Shown here: positions 62,016-64,000 of the stretch, in pieces
Position numbering within the stretch: position 1 is the stretch's first letter
How the letters are laid out: every line of letters starts with the position of its first letter
NCBI GenBank assembly: GCA_040754075.1
Contig: JBFMDH010000005.1
Span: 1-64,000 of the forward strand
Length of the DNA stretch: 64,000 bases
Direction: 5' to 3'
Source of the DNA: Acidobacteriota bacterium
GTDB lineage: Bacteria > Acidobacteriota > Blastocatellia > UBA7656
Position numbers and translations under genes: made by a program
The notes under the pieces: model-generated
The model's database searches: none
What the model was told of the DNA's origin: nothing
The model's input: the letters and a program-made list of their open reading frames with translations, nothing else

Positions 62016-63365
62016 ATGGAAAAGAATATTGCTTACAAACCGAGCGAAGGGCTGAGTTATGACCCGACGGAAGCGAAATATTGGGACGCCAGTTTTCTCA
62101 ATATGGAAGTCGAGCGCACTTTTGAAATCTGTCACGGCTGCCGTATGTGTTTTAAATATTGCGACAGTTTCCCGACTCTCTTCGCGCTGCTTGATGAAAA
62201 ATATGACGGGGAGGTGCGCCGCGTCACCGCAAGCGATACCGAAGCGATTATGGATGCCTGTTTTCAATGCAAGCTTTGCGAAGTGCAGTGCCCGTACACG
62301 GAACGCGAAGGTCACGAATTCAAACTCAACTTTCCCAAACTGGTTCATCGTTATAAAGCGCAACGCACACGCCGCCAGGGTTTGAAGCTCAGAGAAAAAA
62401 TACTGGGCGACCCGGATCAAGCGGGAAAACTTGCGCGCATCACCCCGGCGATTGCCAACGCCGCCAATCGCGTGCGCATTCATCGCATCTTTATGGAGAA
62501 GGTCATCGGCATTCACCGCGACAAACTGTTGCCGAATTTTGCTTCGAGCACCTTTGAAAAATGGGCGAAAGAGACCGGCAGAATAAAAGAAGTGGGCGGT
62601 GAGGCAGTGCTTTTTCAAACCTGTTATGTGCAAAACAACGAACCGCAAATCGGGCGCGATACCATTGCGGTGCTGGAAAAAAATCAGGTGGATATTCGTT
62701 GCACAGCCGGTTTGCATTGTTGTGGAATGCCTGCCTGGGAAAGCGGCGATATTGACCTGTTGAAAAAACAGGCGAAAGCCAACTTGAAAATCTTAACCCC
62801 GTTTGTTGAAAAAGGCGCAAAAGTCTTAGCCATCAATCCGACCTGTTCGATGATGCTCCGTCGCGAATACCCGACACTTGTGGACATTGAAGATCGTGAG
62901 GATGCGGAAAAAGTTGCCGAGGCGACAATGGACCCAAGCGAATACCTCTGGTCGATTCGCAACGAACCGCGCTTTAACACCGAGTTCAAGAGTTCGCCGG
63001 GCGCGAAAGTTTCTTATCACGCGCCCTGTCATTTGCGCGCGCAGTTTGTCGGCTTCAAGGGTCGCGATTTGCTCAGGAAAATTCCCGGCGTGGTTCCGTC
63101 AACTACGATGGAGTGTTGCGGACACGATGGCACTTACGCGATGAAGGTCGAAGGCTTTGAAACTTCGATTCGCGTCGGCAAAAAAGCTTTTGACGGAATG
63201 AAGGATGCAAACGCGGAAATCTGGGCAACCGATTGTCCGCTTGCGGCTTTGCAATTCGAGCAGCACGCGGGCGTGCGCCCCATGCACCCGATGAGCATAT
63301 TGGCGCGCGCCTATCGTGAAGATGGATTTACGCAAACAGAAAATGAGAAGAAGGAGGAATCGTAA
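62016..63365 (+). CDS. (Fe-S)-binding protein with CCG domains (GlpC/heterodisulfide-reductase-like)
   Basis: A 449-residue electron-transfer or oxidoreductase subunit. Two 4Fe-4S binding motifs are clear: CHGCRMCFKYCDS and CFQCKLCEVQCPYT. Two CCG-type cysteine-rich domains follow: GLHCCGMPAWESGD and, later, APCHLRAQF with MECCGHDGTYAM. This arrangement occurs in GlpC, LutA and heterodisulfide-reductase subunit D-like proteins. It is a likely electron donor or partner for the rubrerythrin encoded just before it; this is inferred from the conserved gene order with DUF3501. The ribosome site is weak. The following gene starts 4 bp after its stop. Confidence 0.92.
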   Translation: MEKNIAYKPSEGLSYDPTEAKYWDASFLNMEVERTFEICHGCRMCFKYCDSFPTLFALLDEKYDGEVRRVTASDTEAIMDACFQCKLCEVQCPYTEREGHEFKLNFPKLVHRYKAQRTRRQGLKLREKILGDPDQAGKLARITPAIANAANRVRIHRIFMEKVIGIHRDKLLPNFASSTFEKWAKETGRIKEVGGEAVLFQTCYVQNNEPQIGRDTIAVLEKNQVDIRCTAGLHCCGMPAWESGDIDLLKKQAKANLKILTPFVEKGAKVLAINPTCSMMLRREYPTLVDIEDREDAEKVAEATMDPSEYLWSIRNEPRFNTEFKSSPGAKVSYHAPCHLRAQFVGFKGRDLLRKIPGVVPSTTMECCGHDGTYAMKVEGFETSIRVGKKAFDGMKDANAEIWATDCPLAALQFEQHAGVRPMHPMSILARAYREDGFTQTENEKKEES

Positions 63366-63368
63366 GCA

Positions 63369-63923
63369 GTGAAAGCAGTAGAACGCAGTGAAATCCTCGA
63401 TTACGTCACTTATGAAGAGGGGCGCGATCAATTCAGAGAAAAAGTTTTAATGACCAAGCTTCCCAGACGTGTGCATGTCGGCGAACATTTCACGCTGTTA
63501 TTTGAAAATCATTTGACCGTGCAGTATCAGATTCAAGAGATGGTGCGCACCGAACGCATCGTCAAGGAAGCCGACATTCGTCACGAAATCGATACCTACA
63601 ATGAATTGCTCGGCACGGACGGCGAACTTGGTTGCACGTTGCTCATTGAAATTGATGACCCGCAGGTTCGCGCCGTGAAATTGCGCGAGTGGTGGCATCT
63701 GCCTGAAAAAATTTATGTCACTTTGGAAGACGGTTCGCGCGTCTGGGCGACATTTGATGAACGCCAACGCGGCAAAGAACAGGTGAGTTCCGTGCAGTTT
63801 TTAAAATTCAATACCAAGGGGCAGGTGCCAGTCGCGGTCGGCGTTGATTTGCCGGAACTGAGCGCAGAAACCCCATTGACTGATGAACAACGAAAGGCTT
63901 TGCAGGAAGATTTAGCGGCGTAA
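63369..63923 (+). CDS. DUF3501 family protein
   Basis: A 184-residue soluble protein beginning at GTG with AAGGAGG 10 nt upstream inside the preceding gene. The DUF3501 pattern is visible: LDYVTYEEGRDQFREKVL, RRVHVGEHFTLLFENHLTVQ, QIQEMVRTERIVKEADIRHE and LLGTDGELGCTLLIEIDD. No catalytic motif is known for the family. It is regularly encoded next to rubrerythrin and the CCG-domain Fe-S protein, as here, so a role in the same redox chain is likely. Confidence 0.93.
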   Translation: MKAVERSEILDYVTYEEGRDQFREKVLMTKLPRRVHVGEHFTLLFENHLTVQYQIQEMVRTERIVKEADIRHEIDTYNELLGTDGELGCTLLIEIDDPQVRAVKLREWWHLPEKIYVTLEDGSRVWATFDERQRGKEQVSSVQFLKFNTKGQVPVAVGVDLPELSAETPLTDEQRKALQEDLAA

Positions 63924-63939
63924 GACATAGCCGCATAAC

Positions 63940-63972
63940 CCAAGTTGCTCGTTCAATGAACGAGCAACTTGG
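63940..63972 (+). terminator. Hairpin after the DUF3501 gene
   Basis: CCAAGTTGCTCGTTCA (63940-63955) and its exact complement (63957-63972) form a 16-bp stem with a one-base centre. No T run follows within the window, but the position fits the end of the redox cluster. Confidence 0.6.
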
Positions 63973-64000
63973 ATTACTTAAAAATTAAAAGGGCTGGTGA

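Overview
The window is a bacterial chromosome fragment of about 50 percent GC with no plasmid or phage backbone. The gene content points to Acidobacteriota, probably a Blastocatellia-like lineage. The clues are an Oar-type TonB-dependent receptor with an N-terminal carboxypeptidase-regulatory domain, a TPR-CHAT protein beside an ECF-type sigma factor and an SBBP-repeat giant, DUF3108 and DUF3501 proteins, several VapBC-like pairs, and lspA-lgt in a Gram-negative style operon. This placement comes from family knowledge; there is no rRNA in the window to confirm it. I found no rRNA, tRNA, CRISPR array, integrase or transposase.

Layout. 0.2-12.5 kb: secreted proteins, namely a subtilisin-like protease with Ig-like domains, a beta-propeller protein, and two tandem gingipain-type (C25) cysteine peptidases. 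The last 829 residues of the two peptidases are identical, encoded by about 2.49 kb with one synonymous difference, while their N-terminal parts and leaders have diverged. 12.6-12.9 kb: two adjacent palindromic MITE-like elements. 13-25 kb: an orphan membrane histidine kinase, a small outer-membrane barrel, rsmI, a DUF3108 protein, an M23 peptidase, a rhodanese, an amidohydrolase-TPR fusion, and a MerR regulator with a His/Met-rich exported protein behind a typical long-spacer MerR promoter. 25-30.6 kb: a polysaccharide deacetylase, two PIN-domain toxin-antitoxin pairs, a YtcJ-like amidohydrolase and an HELCH metalloprotease-like protein. 30.8-40.4 kb, minus strand: TPR-CHAT protease, sigma factor, membrane anti-sigma-like protein and a 1533-residue SBBP/Ig/HYR/DNRLRE secreted protein, all in one direction.

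40.7-47.2 kb, plus strand: miaB, then a tight six-gene signalling operon of soluble PAS histidine kinase, roadblock/LC7 protein, metallo-beta-lactamase-fold diiron protein of the ODP type, response regulator with a DUF4388/PATAN-like domain, ParA-type ATPase, and a second degenerate roadblock-like protein. I consider this the best candidate for an undescribed system. 47.3-51 kb: a large Oar-like TonB receptor. 51.2-52.4 kb: YtxH-like and DUF948-like envelope proteins. 52.6-59.4 kb: ileS, a PIN toxin-antitoxin pair inserted in the operon, lspA, lgt, a decayed nucleotidyltransferase module, and rluD. 59.6-64 kb: lipA, then a peroxide/iron stress cluster of Fur/PerR regulator, rubrerythrin without rubredoxin domain, an Fe-S (CCG-domain) protein and DUF3501.

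Two regulator genes (MerR at 25.0 kb and Fur at 60.8 kb) have promoters so close to their start codons that leaderless mRNAs are predicted. Intergenic DNA holds several families of palindromic repeats, including one repeat present 58 kb apart whose last 19 bp are inverted between the two copies.
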